Of a DNA stretch of 64,000 nucleotides, positions 1-12,185 are shown one piece after another. This stretch comes from Selaginella tamariscina (Eukaryota; Streptophyta; Lycopodiopsida; Selaginellales; Selaginellaceae): contig PUQB01000416.1 in NCBI GenBank assembly GCA_003024785.1, forward strand, positions 122,501 through 186,500, in the 5' to 3' direction. Below the pieces are notes generated by a model that was not told where the DNA came from, made no database searches, and saw nothing but the letters and a program-made list of their open reading frames with translations. How positions within the stretch are numbered: the stretch's first letter is position 1; every line of letters starts with the position of its first letter. The position numbers were made by a program, and so were the translations under genes.

Positions 1-117
1 TTGAGAAGGTGGCTCGGTCTCAGGTTCTCTACAGATCACGTTCAATTTGCTTAGGAAGCTTCGGGAGCTGGAGCAGTGTGCCGAGAACACTAGAACAGCT
101 GCAGTCGGGGATCACAC

Positions 118-2474
118 ATGTTGATTCGGATCGCAAAAAGAAAATCATCAATCGTTTTGTCAGCTGCACCTGTGGCATCTCATGCTGCAATAAGTCACAA
201 GGAAATGATGTTGGATGATAAGATTTATCCTTGTAGGGTTAAATATTGCAGCGTCAACCCAAACTTCAATTACAGGCCACTCAACCAGGAACGTGTAGCT
301 GAGCTCATGGAGAAGATGAAGGACGACAATTCTTATACCGTTCCACATAATGCTGTTTTGTGTCCATACTATGAAAGAAGGAAGGGTGCTGACAAAGTCT
401 GGATCACAACACCAGAACAACTCATGAAGATTCAGACGGAGAATAAAAGATCTATCAAGTACTACATCATTAGTGGCCAGCACACAATAACGGCAGCCCA
501 ACGACTTCTCGAGAACACAACAAAGGAACGATGGCAACAAAACTTTCCGAGCATACCCGTGAGAAGCTGACAAAAAGATCGGCGTTTTTAGCTAAGCCGA
601 ATCTCACAATCGAGCAGTACCATAAGTTATCGGCGGAATGGGACGCTGCCGACACCAACCACTACAACAGCAAAATATGGGAGAAGTTTAAACACACGCG
701 AGCCGTGTGGGAATCTCTTCAGCGACCACAAAGAGCTACCGCAGGGAATACACAATCTGCGGAATACCGGGTAAGCAAATTGTTTGGGCGGGATTTATCT
801 CGCCGGTATATTAATCTGTCTTTTTCCTCAGAGAGTTGAAGAAATTGCAGCAGTTGATTTTGCCCAGGTGGGCGGGAAGGAAACATCATTTCTGATGATG
901 TTGATTTCTTGCCCCGAAGATAGGATCTTTGCCAAATGGTTGGGGATTATGGAATCCTTTTCAAAAGGAACACTGAAGAAGAAGCAGACAAGTGAAGGGG
1001 AGCCCTCAGAAAAGTCTGCAAAGAAACCCAGTAAGACGCCGAAGGCTAAGTCTGTTCAATCTACAAAGGATGTAGACAACGATTTCAAGCTCACATGGTT
1101 GAAGCCTTTAAATGGAACAACGATGGAGGAGATGGAAGTCTTGGCTGATTTGGTGATCGTTGGCAAACTACAAATCAATAACAGCAGCCCAACCTCTCCT
1201 TTTCATCTCAAGGCAATGGAGTTGAAGACGGTCAGGCATTTCAAGGAGTGGTTGGGAATACACTGCCACAAACTGGGTTGGACCTCGACTTCAACATATG
1301 AAGAGGTTAGCAAATATTTGCATGTGACGAACGATGATATGCTTGTCGAATGGGTGAACCAATCGGAAGATCTAGGCAAGAATCTATTGCACGCCAACGC
1401 CAAAAAGGAGAACATTGGGATGACGCCTTCTCTTATGGCAGTCCTTCAGCAGCGGAGAACCGAATTGAACCTTATAAAGGAGGATGCTACGAATCACGAC
1501 AAGCCCTACAGATGTTTGTTGTTAGATTCGGAGACTTTATGGGGTAACATCACTGCTTGTAGGAAACCGTTTCAATTGTTCGTGATGGATCGGCGGGTGT
1601 CAAAAAATCTTTCGACATATAGGGCACTAGAGGATCTGGTGGAGAAACTTAGCCGTGCAAGCATATACATAGAAGGTATTTATTATTGAATTCATGCTTG
1701 CGCTCTTCATTGATACCTACTTTTTCAGGTATTTATTTCTTGATTCTTGCTCATGTCACCGATACTTTTGCCTTCGCCTTCGCCAAGAAGAATAGACATC
1801 GTTGGACAGGATTTTATATGAACGATGCTAATCCCAAGTGCATTGATACTGTTGTTCACTTGGTTGTTAGGAATGCGCCAAACAATTTCAAGCTTCCAAA
1901 TGACTGGCCAGGCATCTGTTTGCACTCCAACGGCCCTGAACCTCCATCCGATACACCGATAGGTATGAGTGACGTATTCGGCAATGTACGTTATCCAAAC
2001 ATTACAAGTCAAGCGGCACGGAGCATCGTCAACTTGATCAGGGGTCCTCACAGTGATGCGTGGGTTTTTGACTACTGCACTAGGGGGTCCGTCTTGAAGG
2101 AGTGTTACCTTCGGCATACATGTGTGTTTGCCGTTGAGAAGGATAAGACCATGGTTGAGGACCTGAACAAGTGGATAGATTGGGTCTCAACTGAGTACCC
2201 CAACGATTCCATAAAGGCGTATTTGAGAAAGTTCCCTCCAGATAAGTGCGATAGCTCTGAAGGTGAATCTGGTTCAATCTCGGAGTCTGAGAACGAACAT
2301 CAATCAGATATTAGACCGGAAGTTATCTCGAGGAGTACAGAACATTCGCACACTCCAGGACCCATGGAAACATCAATAGAAGATGCAGAAGATCTTGAAC
2401 CATCTCACAAGCGGCTTAGACCTTCTTCGCCTCATTCAGAAGGTAATAGCGAAGAAGAATTGATAATGAATTGA
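118..2474 (+). CDS. ParB-like / DNA-methyltransferase-like protein, probably catalytically degenerate
   Basis: I do not recognise this as a named plant gene. The N-terminal part resembles a ParB/sulfiredoxin-like fold: a PLNQERVAELMEKM stretch, then IISGQHTITAAQ (about 465-503), which aligns by eye with the ParB 'GxxR..AA' box. The C-terminal part resembles a beta-class N4/N6 DNA methyltransferase (PF01555 order: motif IV first, motif I last). FVMDRR (about 1579-1597) sits where DPPY is expected, and WVFDYCTRGSVL followed by FAVEKDKTM (about 2059-2154) sits where FxGxG and the acidic SAM-binding strand end are expected. Both catalytic motifs are altered, so activity is doubtful. Two clean introns are visible: 771-831 (phase 0) and 1676-1728 (phase 1). 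A low-complexity acidic/serine tail ends at the TGA at 2474. One frame change in the first half has no obvious intron. The 5' end is uncertain; related sequence may begin upstream of 118. ParB-methyltransferase fusions are known from bacteria and phages, so foreign ancestry is an inference. Confidence 0.45.
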
Positions 2475-2766
2475 TAGAGTGATGAATAGTTGTAAATGAG
2501 TGTAACATAAGGCATTTTTGTATATTTCTTTTATATTTGTACAGAAAATAAATTCTCAAGGATTAATGAAGCTTTTAGTTCAAACATGGGTCACACATTA
2601 ACAAGGTAAATAATATACCTTGATAATTTTAAGGTCAGCTAATTATCATTTTGCAGATGTAATGAAATAATTGAGAACATGGATTTTCAGCATTGCCATG
2701 AGGTAAGAGAGGGGTTTGGCGACAATTTTTGTGCCACATGTCAGAATGACAGAGTTCATGTAGGAA
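2475..2766. other. Short spacer between the two 5'-end genes
   Basis: AT-rich spacer with AATAAA-like signals just after the upstream stop (near 2545). It probably holds the 3' UTR of the ParB/methyltransferase-like gene. I see no gene in it. Confidence 0.4.
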
Positions 2767-3937
2767 ATGGATAATAATGCAGCTCAAAACATCGTTACCA
2801 TGGGGGCCACTTCAGTTTTTGCATCATCATTTTTATTGGCTTCAGTTCCGAAATCAATTTCTTCAGCGCATGCAATATCTGAATCTTGTAAGGATGATGT
2901 ACAATTAAATGATGAAGGGATAGGCAACGAAAGATGTGGCAACGGATAAATGTGAAAGGGAGCAAACAAGTGATTTGCAAAGTATTCAAGAGGCAACGCT
3001 ATCTCACGTTACTCATGGCCATATTGTGTTGTTGGATGTCAATGGTGTTCTGCTTCATCGACAAAGGGCCCGAGGATAGAAAAACAGAAATCAAACAAGG
3101 AGATTTCATTCCTTGTCATGGTAAATTTCGATATGATATTATTTTTCGTCCAGGGTTGGATCGTCTCTTTCAAAAGCTTAAGGAGATGGGTGCGCTTGTG
3201 GGATTTGGTCATGCATGCAGATTCATAACTTAACACCGCTGTTGAGTTTACTTAAGAAACATTGTAGTGTTGCAGAAGAGGTGATTCGTAAAGATTGGAT
3301 TTTTGACCAGCGAATGTGTTATAAACCTCTCGAATTTCACAATATAAGAAAGGAAAGCAAGCCATACTTCTTCAAGAATGAAAGAATAATTGGGACTCAT
3401 GGGGAGATCAGTCGCTTAAGGATAACGAAGAATGCACATATCTTAGTAGTAGACGACTCTCCTCAGAAGGCTATGCTCAACCAAAACATTGCTTGTATTC
3501 ATCCAATCACTTTCGATCCATATTCTGATATCGATATCATGGATGAGCTAGTGAACTACTTGGATACGTGCCTCAGAAAGAAGAATCTCGAAAATTTTTG
3601 TGAGCAGTATCCACCGTATCATACATTTCCTGAAGCTTTTCTTTCTCGTGATATTGAATTTTATAAAATGAAGGATAGCAACCGGGCGCTTTATAATATT
3701 ATTCTTAAGGAACGTCAATTTTTAGATGAGCCTTTATGCAGACCTTCTCTTATCACATCTTATGTATTAACAAGGATGGCAACTCCCAATTGCATTCGTG
3801 AGAGTGTTAAGTGGTGGCAACAACATCAAGATATTGACCAAAATGATTTGATTAATCCGGAGAGTGATGATTTAGACAAAATGAAAAGATTTCTTTGTAT
3901 GATAGAAAGAAAGTTTATAAAAAAATTAACATGTTGA
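2767..3937 (+). pseudogene. FCP1/NIF-type HAD phosphatase-like gene, frame-broken
   Basis: The region encodes the parts of an FCP1-homology (NIF, PF03031) domain. First comes HIVLLDVNGVLLHR (about 3014-3055), the catalytic DxDx(T/V) box with Asn in place of the second Asp. Next is FRPGLDRLFQKLKEMG (about 3145-3190), then GIWSCMQIHNLTPLL, then HILVVDDSPQKAMLN (about 3438-3480), the acidic motif that closes the active site. A charged C-terminal tail ends in the TGA at 3937. Family members dephosphorylate Ser/Thr, classically the RNA polymerase II CTD, but plants have many uncharacterised relatives. The reading frame changes at least twice (around 3060 and 3200) without intron signals, and the upstream Ser/Ala-rich segment is in a third frame. 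It is either a pseudogene or a real gene with assembly indels. Loss of the second Asp, the general acid/base, argues against normal catalysis in either case. Confidence 0.6.
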
Positions 3938-6900
3938 TAAGAAAATGATTTCATTTGTAATTATGTTTGATAGTATTTCTTCATTATTGTAAACTATTTT
4001 TAGAATAATATGAATATTCTAAGATATTTTAGGAATATTCCTTACTAAGTAAGGTTATTGAAGGATTAATTAATTAATTAATTAATATTTAAGGCTTAAT
4101 TACATATTAATTAAATGATTAATTAATAATTAAAACTTAAGTATTAATTAGTAATTTATTTTATATTCCCATTTTCACGTATCATGCCCACTTTAGTTAC
4201 AACGTGCATATATATTTATGTTAATAAAAAATTAATTATCCTTAGTATTAACAAATATATGTTTAGAAAAATATTTTATGACATGAATGTGTCCTTGGCA
4301 TTGAGACACCTTTGTGTTCCAGGTAGCATTATTATATAGAATTATACAAAAGAATACAGAATTATATAGTGGTATATAGTTCTCATTACATCAAATAATT
4401 TTCCATTATATTCAAGTCTTTAATTTCAAGAGTACAATTGAATTAAAAACTCCATGAGATATTTAATTTCAAGAGTATAATTTTTAACTTAAGAAATAAT
4501 TTTACTTAATAACAATAGTAAATTTATTTTAATATATATAATTTTTTTTTATGATAATCACTATAGAAAGAGCAAAAAGAACATAAAATTCCTTCATTGT
4601 TTTAATATTATATAATTTTGTTGGACACTAGAAAATGACTTTTAATTTATTTTAACTTAAATTTGAACTAATAAGAAAATATTAGAGTATAGTTTTTAAT
4701 AATTATTCATATTTTGGTTTACAATTAAACTATTAAGTTTTATTTCATATCAAAATGATATCAACAAAATATAATATATTATACTATCATTGAAGATTGT
4801 TAATAAAATCATATTTCACATCGTTATTCTAATTCACATTGTTACAAATTGGTAAGTTAATAAAAATAATAATTATCATATATATTATAAATATAATCTC
4901 TTTAAATTATCATAAGTAACTAATAGTTTCATAAGTGCATACAAGAGCATAAACTATTATAGGTTTAATAGAAATAAACTATTTAAAAATATAATTATCC
5001 TTGTCTATTTTTAATAATAAATCATAATTTATGTAAATAGTAAATGAAAACAAATTTGGTAAATACTAATTGAAAAAAAAAACTATATACTCCTTAGATT
5101 TGGGCATCATATAAAAAAGAAAAACGGTGATGAAAAGAAAAATAAAAAATAGTTTGCATTTCAAGTTAAGAACATTATTTATGTTATTGCACACATAATA
5201 TATTTAGAAAACTTAATTCTTCAAGATAAAGAAGTATATAATAATTAAAAACTTTTATTAAACAGAAAGCTATAAATAATATAACTGTTATTATTTTTCA
5301 TAATAAGAAGATCATGAAATATAAATATTTATATCGATTATCAATGTTATTTAAAGCAGTATCTTTTCTTAAAGTAGTAGTTTCTTTTAAATGATCATAT
5401 TCATATTTATATGAAAAATCTTGAGTTATGGTGATTAATATTACGTGAGGATTAATTGATTATTTATTATTAAAATTAAAATTTTATATATTAATGAGGC
5501 TTATGAATAATAAGAGTATAATTTCCACCATTATTAAAGCAAATCTATTTAAAAAATACATATTATTAGAATATTCTTCATTGTAACAGTCATAATTAAG
5601 AATTAGTTTTATACAAGACGTAAAGGCGTTTTAAATATAAATATTAAGATTCTTAAATAATTAAGTTAAATTTTTAATTATTTTTAATTATGTAATGCTT
5701 TATTATTTCCTTGTTCCAAATGTTAAAATAACTCAAGATGACATAACTTTTATTTTCATAATGAAAAAAATAATGTATAATGATTGTGTGATTTTCAACA
5801 CAATAAAGAAGCATTATTAAGATTGCATTCTTGAATGAGCCTTAAAATTCTTTTAAACCAAGTGTAATTAATTATTAACACACTTGCTTATATAATGTAA
5901 TGTTTAAAATAGTTAATCTTTTTATGTGACTCAATTCTTTGTGGAATGTCTTTTTCAAATTATATATATGTTTTTTACTTTTTCTTATTTTGTGATATTA
6001 AACATAATTACTTTTAAAAAGTTACATTATTATTTTAATCTTGTAAATAAACATAATTCATTTAAATTACTTTCATAATATTAAATAATATTATAATGAA
6101 TCGCTTCTTTGGCTCTATTTTTTTTAAATAAGAAATTAAATTAAAAATTTATAATTTATTACATTCTCATAAACCAATTAAACAAGAAATCATTACTTAT
6201 TTGAACTCTCATTTTAATTAATGGTTAACTTTTTCACAATTTGATCTTGTTTGTGTAAATTAATAATTTAATTAATATAAAGAAAATTTCTGGTTCCTTG
6301 AGTAAACTTATTCATACTAATTTATATTTCAATGTGATTTAATTTTCAATTAATAACAATTGATTTTATTTAATTATAGGTTTAAGAAAATTAAAATTTC
6401 ATAAAAATTAAAATATTTTAAAATTAGACTTTTATATCCTTTAATGCAATTTATAATAAATTTTAGAATACAATAAATTGATTTGATGATGTCACGTTAA
6501 TATAAATTATTAAAATATCAACTATTTTTGGTTGTTATAGTTAAAAATATTAGTTGCAATTAATAAAAATAATTAATAGTTTTTATAAATAAATTTTAAT
6601 ATAAATCCTTTATTATAACATGTTATGTGTAATCTAGAGGCGCAAATCTTGTATGTTATGAAAGATACTTGGTATATATCTTTTCATATTTTATTTTTAT
6701 TTTTTAATAATTAAAAGAATATGGAGTTTTAAACATGAATGTTGTTGTAAATGCAAATAACTTTAAAAGGAAGGTGTTATTATTTATATAATTATTATAT
6801 AGATGTGTCCATGAATATGAATGCATGTTTAACTTCTTCATACTTTCAAATATAAATTCTTTTCTTTTATTTAAATAGGCAATTTATAACAACACCTAAC

Positions 6901-7190
6901 TTTTAAAATATTTAAAATATAAAATTATACACTAGATTCATTTTTATAAAATATATAGCTTTCGTAAGCCCATAATTAAATAAATATATTCAATAAGACT
7001 TGAACATGGATCTTACGGTTGTTATTATCTGGCTATTTTCGTGCAACGTTTGAGATGCTTCGTAATTTATTCTACGTGCAACGGTTGCGATTGTTTGAAA
7101 TTTAGGATTATCATCTACGTGAACGGTTATGATTGTTCGGAATTTTAGGATTATTTAACTGAGTACCCTATATTTATAGGATTATTTTTA
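3938..7190. other. AT-rich intergenic desert
   Basis: About 3.2 kb of very AT-rich sequence rich in TAATTAAT and ATATAA runs. No reading frame, RNA gene or clear repeat unit is visible. The last ~200 bp before the hydrolase gene are less AT-rich and carry two related segments (around 7020-7150, 'acggttgcgattgttyg' type), probably the hydrolase promoter. Confidence 0.6.
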
Positions 7191-7203
7191 GACACAAACA
7201 ATC

Positions 7204-8340
7204 ATGGGCTGGTTTAATTTGGTTAGCTGGCAGAGAAGAAAGCTTGAGAAGCTTTATACAAAATTGGGATTGCAGTCCAGGTTGATTCAGCTTGAAGATG
7301 GCACCACTATACACTGCTGGGTGCCGGATGCAGCTGAACACAAAGAAAAAGCCGAGGTTGATACTCGTACAAGGGTTCGCAGGAGATGGGATGAGCGGCT
7401 GGGAGAATCAAGTGCCCGATCTTTTAAGTATTTCGCCCTTTACGTCCCCGACTTGATCTTTTTTGGAAAATCCACCACAATGCAGTCAGAGATCAGAGGC
7501 TTTCCAAGCTCACTGCATGTTAGCTCCTGCGTAAACAAAGAGGTTAATACACACGCACACGTGTGTTGTGTGTGTGGTGGTGTGTGTGTTATGACAAACT
7601 AGTTGTTATGCAGGTGAAAGAAGGTTTTCGTGGTTGGGACAAGTTATGGTGGGATGGTTGCGTTTCAAATGGCTCATTTGGATCCTCAGCTGGTGAAGAA
7701 GGTTTGTGATTGCAAGCTCAGGAGTGTGCATGGATCCTTCATCGAATGATGCAACTCTCAAGGAGTTTAATGCAGCGCATATTCATGAGGTTCTATTGCC
7801 TACTTCTGTTAAAGTCCAAAAGAAGGTCATCCTCTATTGTGTATACAAACAGCCTTCTAACTTTATCGGGACTTTTTCATTACTTTGTATGTCAAGACTT
7901 GATGGAGGTAATATACATATATATTATACACTACATATATATGTTTAACTGTTGTTTAGGTGTTTGGAAATAACCGAGAGAAAACAAATAGAACTGCTGG
8001 AGGGTATGGTAACTGGGAAGGCTGATGCACCCCTCTTCCGAAGCTACACAGGTATTATCAGTTAGATTACCTCTTTAAGAGATGCTTAATGATGATTTTC
8101 TAGGATGTTCTTATTTTAATGGGGTTCTCACGATCGCATCTTCAACCCTGAGTTGGCCCATGAGCTGAAAGAGTGAGTGTGCTGCGTGTGTGTGTGAGAA
8201 GAGAGATGTGTGTGCGTGAGAGAGAGAGGGAGAGGGAAGGTGTTTTATCGGGTTTTGTTTGATGCAGACACTTGGGAGAGAAAGCAAGATTGATTTTCAT
8301 TGAACAGACTGGACATGTGCCACAGATAGAGAAACCCTAA
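7204..8340 (+). CDS. alpha/beta-fold hydrolase (epoxide hydrolase / lipase-like)
   Basis: The first exon starts with the ATG at 7204 (MGWFNLVSWQRRKL) and includes ALYVPDLIFFGKSTT, the strand before the nucleophile elbow in this plant family. The second exon (from 7614) carries VVGTSYGGMVAFQMA, a GxSxG nucleophile elbow. Later exons give VFGNNREKT (from 7960), HDRIFNPELAHELKE (the Asp acid, about 8130-8172) and EQTGHVPQIEKP with the catalytic His, ending TAA 8338-8340. Visible introns: about 7543-7613, 7908-7959, 8052-8103 and 8173-8277. The Ser-Asp-His triad is complete. Length (about 300 residues) and architecture fit the plant alpha/beta-hydrolase family that includes epoxide-hydrolase and monoacylglycerol-lipase-like members; the substrate cannot be read. 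At least three single-base shifts are needed in exons 1, 2 and 4 (for example an extra A in GTGAAAGAAGG near 7617), which I take as probable sequence error. Confidence 0.8.
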
Positions 8341-9400
8341 GGAGTTCAATTCTCATGTAGTGAGTTTTTTTGGCCCCACAAGTGAAAACTCACGCCATTG
8401 AATGTCATGTTGATTTTAACTCTCGAAAGAAAGGATTGCGTGCGTGTACGTTGTGGGTGTGTCAAGTATTCTCTAATCTTTATTTGATTAATTATATGCA
8501 AAGTCTAATATACACCGATCTTGTATAATTCTAAACACTGTATAAGCAGTATATAAATAATGAAGCAACATATCCTTGCTTATGCATAGCTGTTGTTATC
8601 CATGACTTTTCATATAAGCACATGTACTCATCTATATTCTATAGAGTATGTATATGTACTTTCCTCGTGTTATATGTATTTCTCTATTTCGAAGCTTAAT
8701 TATTCTAATTTTAATGTGTAATATTGAAATTTAATACTAGTATTTTATTTAGAGATTTTCATTGAATATGCTGTGATTAGCCGCTCTATCTGTGGATAGT
8801 CCCTTCTAAATCAAAACCAAATAATAGAGATGTTCTTAATCGATATCAATATTTAATTAATATTGATTGATTAGAACTTCCTCATTGAATATCGTAGGCA
8901 TATTCTAATCGACATTAATGAGTCAATCTTAATTAAGGAATTCTCTTAAGTGTTTTGGTAATTATAGTTTTGGAATAAACTGTCAATTGTTTACCCAAAA
9001 TTAATTTTTACATTTTTACATAAAGAAATTTAGAAGCTGAAGTTTTACTTAATAATCTTATTTACACTATGTTTGAGATTCGCATATTCTTACGAGGTTA
9101 GGTTTACCGTTTCCAAAGGGGCCAATTGTTATGTCAAAGAGCGGAACTTCAAGTGTGCGTGTGTGTGTCTGCGTATACACATACAAGTTCATATTATGTT
9201 TAATGCTCATTTAGTAAATATTATTATTGTTAGGAAACTACAATAAATCGATTTTCTGTTACATTCAAGTATGTAGAGAGAGAGAATTAAGTATGCAATG
9301 GAAATTTGACACTACACACAAATCAAGATGAACCAGTTGTGAAAGATTGCTGATGTGTTAATCAACAAGAACAGATAAACCTTTCCTAAACTAATAAAGC
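8341..9400. other. Intergenic, AT-rich
   Basis: Downstream region of the hydrolase gene (3' UTR, AT-rich) running to the 3' end of the minus-strand membrane protein gene. Only short TG and GA runs are seen; no gene. Confidence 0.5.
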
Positions 9401-9406
9401 TTGAAA

Positions 9407-9862
9407 CTATATAACAAAGGTTGTGTCATCAGCACAAAGAGCCCTACAAGTTAAAGATACTCCCCTGGAACTCAAGCACATGAGAGGAGAAGAAAGCTCC
9501 CAAGAGCCAGAAACCATAACCAACATAGGAACAACACTCTTCAAAGTCCCTAAGCAAATCTCCCTGGCAAGCTTGTTCCCCTCCTGTATCACAAGCTCTC
9601 TTCTCCCGCACGCATAGTCGAATATGAGTGCAGTCGTCCAGGAGAGGATCATGGTTGGGACGAAGAACAAGAACAAGCAGACAATTGTAAGAAGCCCCAC
9701 TCCGACCCACGCAAATGCATCCATTTTGAGGAACCAGCTGAACTTGAGGATGGGAAATGTGGCCCAGACCAAGGCGATTCCAACCGCAACTATGCTGCAA
9801 TCTCTAAACACTGCTCTAACCTGAGATTGAGCCGATGATAGAGTTTGCGCTCGTTGAACACT
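9407..9862 (-). CDS. Small plant multi-pass membrane protein, uncharacterised (5' end uncertain)
   Basis: Read on the minus strand, the open frame gives a short soluble head (VQRAQTLSSAQSQVRAVFRD), then two strongly hydrophobic segments: SIVAVGIALVWATFPILKF and, after WFLKMDAFAWVGVG, a long stretch through LLTIVCLFLFFVPTMIL and TALIF. A charged segment with CGRRELVIQEGNKLAREI follows. I recall similar short plant membrane proteins of unknown function but cannot name the family. There is no ATG in the open frame upstream of the conserved part before the in-frame stop near 9862-9866, so the true start lies in an upstream exon or has been lost. The last ~40 residues look unlike the rest and may be out of frame. 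It is convergent with the hydrolase gene. Confidence 0.5.
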   Translation of the reverse strand, partial: SVQRAQTLSSAQSQVRAVFRDCSIVAVGIALVWATFPILKFSWFLKMDAFAWVGVGLLTIVCLFLFFVPTMILSWTTALIFDYACGRRELVIQEGNKLAREICLGTLKSVVPMLVMVSGSWELSSPLMCLSSRGVSLTCRALCADDTTFVI

Positions 9863-9869
9863 TAACGAA

Positions 9870-10740
9870 CCCTAGGGATTTAGGCTCTTATAAATAATAA
9901 GGTTACTAACCTTTAACTGTAAAAGGTAACTGAAGCTTTTATTGTAAGAAGATCCAGACCGTAGAAAAGGAATAGACGAATATACGTCCATGAGATGCGT
10001 AAATGCATGCATTAATATTATACAATTTGATTAAGAATGAGATATTAAATATTCGTTTAATATATATAAATATCAAAACAAGACTAAAACACAAAAGAAT
10101 ACCATTATATGAAATTATATTATATATAGCGTTTAATATATATACGCACATATATAATATACATGTGTGGACGTGTGCATGCCTCTGTGTGTTTGTACTA
10201 TAGAAGTTATATATTCATTATATATATATATAACACTTGTTTTAATGTTCCTAACGTCGATTAAAAATCTTGTCCGGTGGATCTTGGAATGTTTCGCCGT
10301 TTAACTGTTTCGGAATATACTACTAGGGCTCACGGAGGAAAGTAGATGACGGTAAGCCAGTTTCCACGCGCACACAAATAGACCCACTCACACACACACA
10401 CACATGTGACATATGAATATTGCAAAAGCTGACAGATGTATTCAGATACTAGAGTTTAAGAGGAATGTACCAGGTGTGAGATTCGAGACAGACCACACGG
10501 GATCCGGTGGTGTATGGTGTTCCGTACAATCGGGGACCGGCACCCCAACTCGGTGTTGTACGGACCCAATTCTGGGAGTACTACACCGGCCTCGTCTGGA
10601 GCTCAATCACTTAGCAGCTCCAAGGATGGTAACTTAAAGAGAAAGTAAGTACTTAACAGGTGTGCGTGTGTGTAAATGTGTTTACTCATCATAGTTTTGA
10701 TTATATTATATGCTTTGTTTCATACTAATGATGTGGTGTT
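9870..10740. other. Spacer upstream of the kinesin gene
   Basis: AT-rich at 9950-10250 with TATA runs, then a mixed-composition block at 10410-10640 with one open frame that resembles nothing I know. It may hold 5' non-coding exon(s) of the kinesin, since AAAGTAAGT at 10641-10650 would serve as a donor for the acceptor at 10747. Confidence 0.35.
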
Positions 10741-10747
10741 CTGCAGG

Positions 10748-12153
10748 TTAAAGTTTGTGTACGCATGCGACCGTTTCATGAGCAAGAAAATCTGCCCTCT
10801 CAAACAAGTATAGCTTTCTCTCTGCAGAAGTGTGTGTGCGTGCGTGCAGGTATGTGTATATGACACACACGTGGGTTGCAGGTGCTGTGTGTATTGGAAA
10901 CAGGGTGCTTGTCAAGGAACACGTACATCCACATGGTCAAAGTGTAGAGAGACCGGTCAACTGCAGTTCAAAGTTTGACTAACAAGACGACAGTTTTCTT
11001 CAAGCACATATTAGGACAAAAAGGAAGATTCTCAAGAGAATGTTTGAAGTTTGCGGTCTTCCCACAATCGACAATGCTTTTAGAAGGCTTTAACACAACT
11101 GTACGTGCGCGTGCGTGCGTGCGTGTGGTGAGAAGAGAGGGAGAGAGAGAATTGTGTAAGCATAAATACATGTGTTTCTTATAGATTCTGGCGTATGGAC
11201 AAAATGGGATCCGGAAAGACATATACAATACTGGGGATGGAACGCCTGAAGGTAGAGGACTTGTAAGTCTTGAACTGATACCGAATGTTATATATAGACA
11301 CACACACACACGTACTGTGTATTTTGTATATGCGTTTAACTGCAGATACCAAGAACTTGCGAGTGCTTTAATGACCAAGCTAAGCTGGGAACTAAAGAAC
11401 GGATTCTGCACTATTGAGGTATGTGTATATGTGTATGCACATAGTATGTATTCTGCGTGGCTACGCGTATATACATTTAGTTAACCATGGGTTAAAAACA
11501 GGTTAGCTACTTAGAAATATATCAAGAGAAGGTTAGGGATCTTTTAGCTGCAGCTAAGCCAGTAGATACAATGAGTGTTCGTGCACCCATGAGGTATGCA
11601 GATGATTTATCGACAAGTGATTCTGAGGTCTCGGAGACGGACACTACAGAGAGTGGAATGGACTCATACAGAAGGTTTTTGTTAGTGTGTGTGTGTGTGT
11701 GTGCGCGTGGTTCCTGTGTGTCTTTATAAACAACTATTACATATAATTAACTTAGTGTTTTGTTTTGAAGGTACTCAGTACAAAGGCCATTTCAATATTC
11801 CGCATTCTCATTTGCCGGCCCAACATATACACCAAGAACAGAGTTTCTCAGGGTTAGAGAGCATCCCATAACCGGGCTTATGTTGAAGGTTTACTATGGA
11901 AAGAAGTTCTACGTGGTTAGACATGGAAAAATGCCTTAAACTCGGTTCATCTAATCGCACAACCGGTGATACACAGCTATACAAGAATTCCAGTCGGAGT
12001 CACACCTTTTCACATTAAGGTCATAAGGGTAAGTTCCTATATATGTATCTAGACACATACATTTACATTCTATTATGCAGAGAAAACCAGGATAAGTTGA
12101 CACTTTGCCTGGTCAACTCCATATGCTATATCAACCTTGTGGATCTTGCTGGT

Positions 12154-12185
<32 letters not shown>

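Noticed and set aside
10413-10637. Open frame before the kinesin motor
   Set aside because: No kinesin N-terminal features and no known domain; kept only as a possible non-coding exon.
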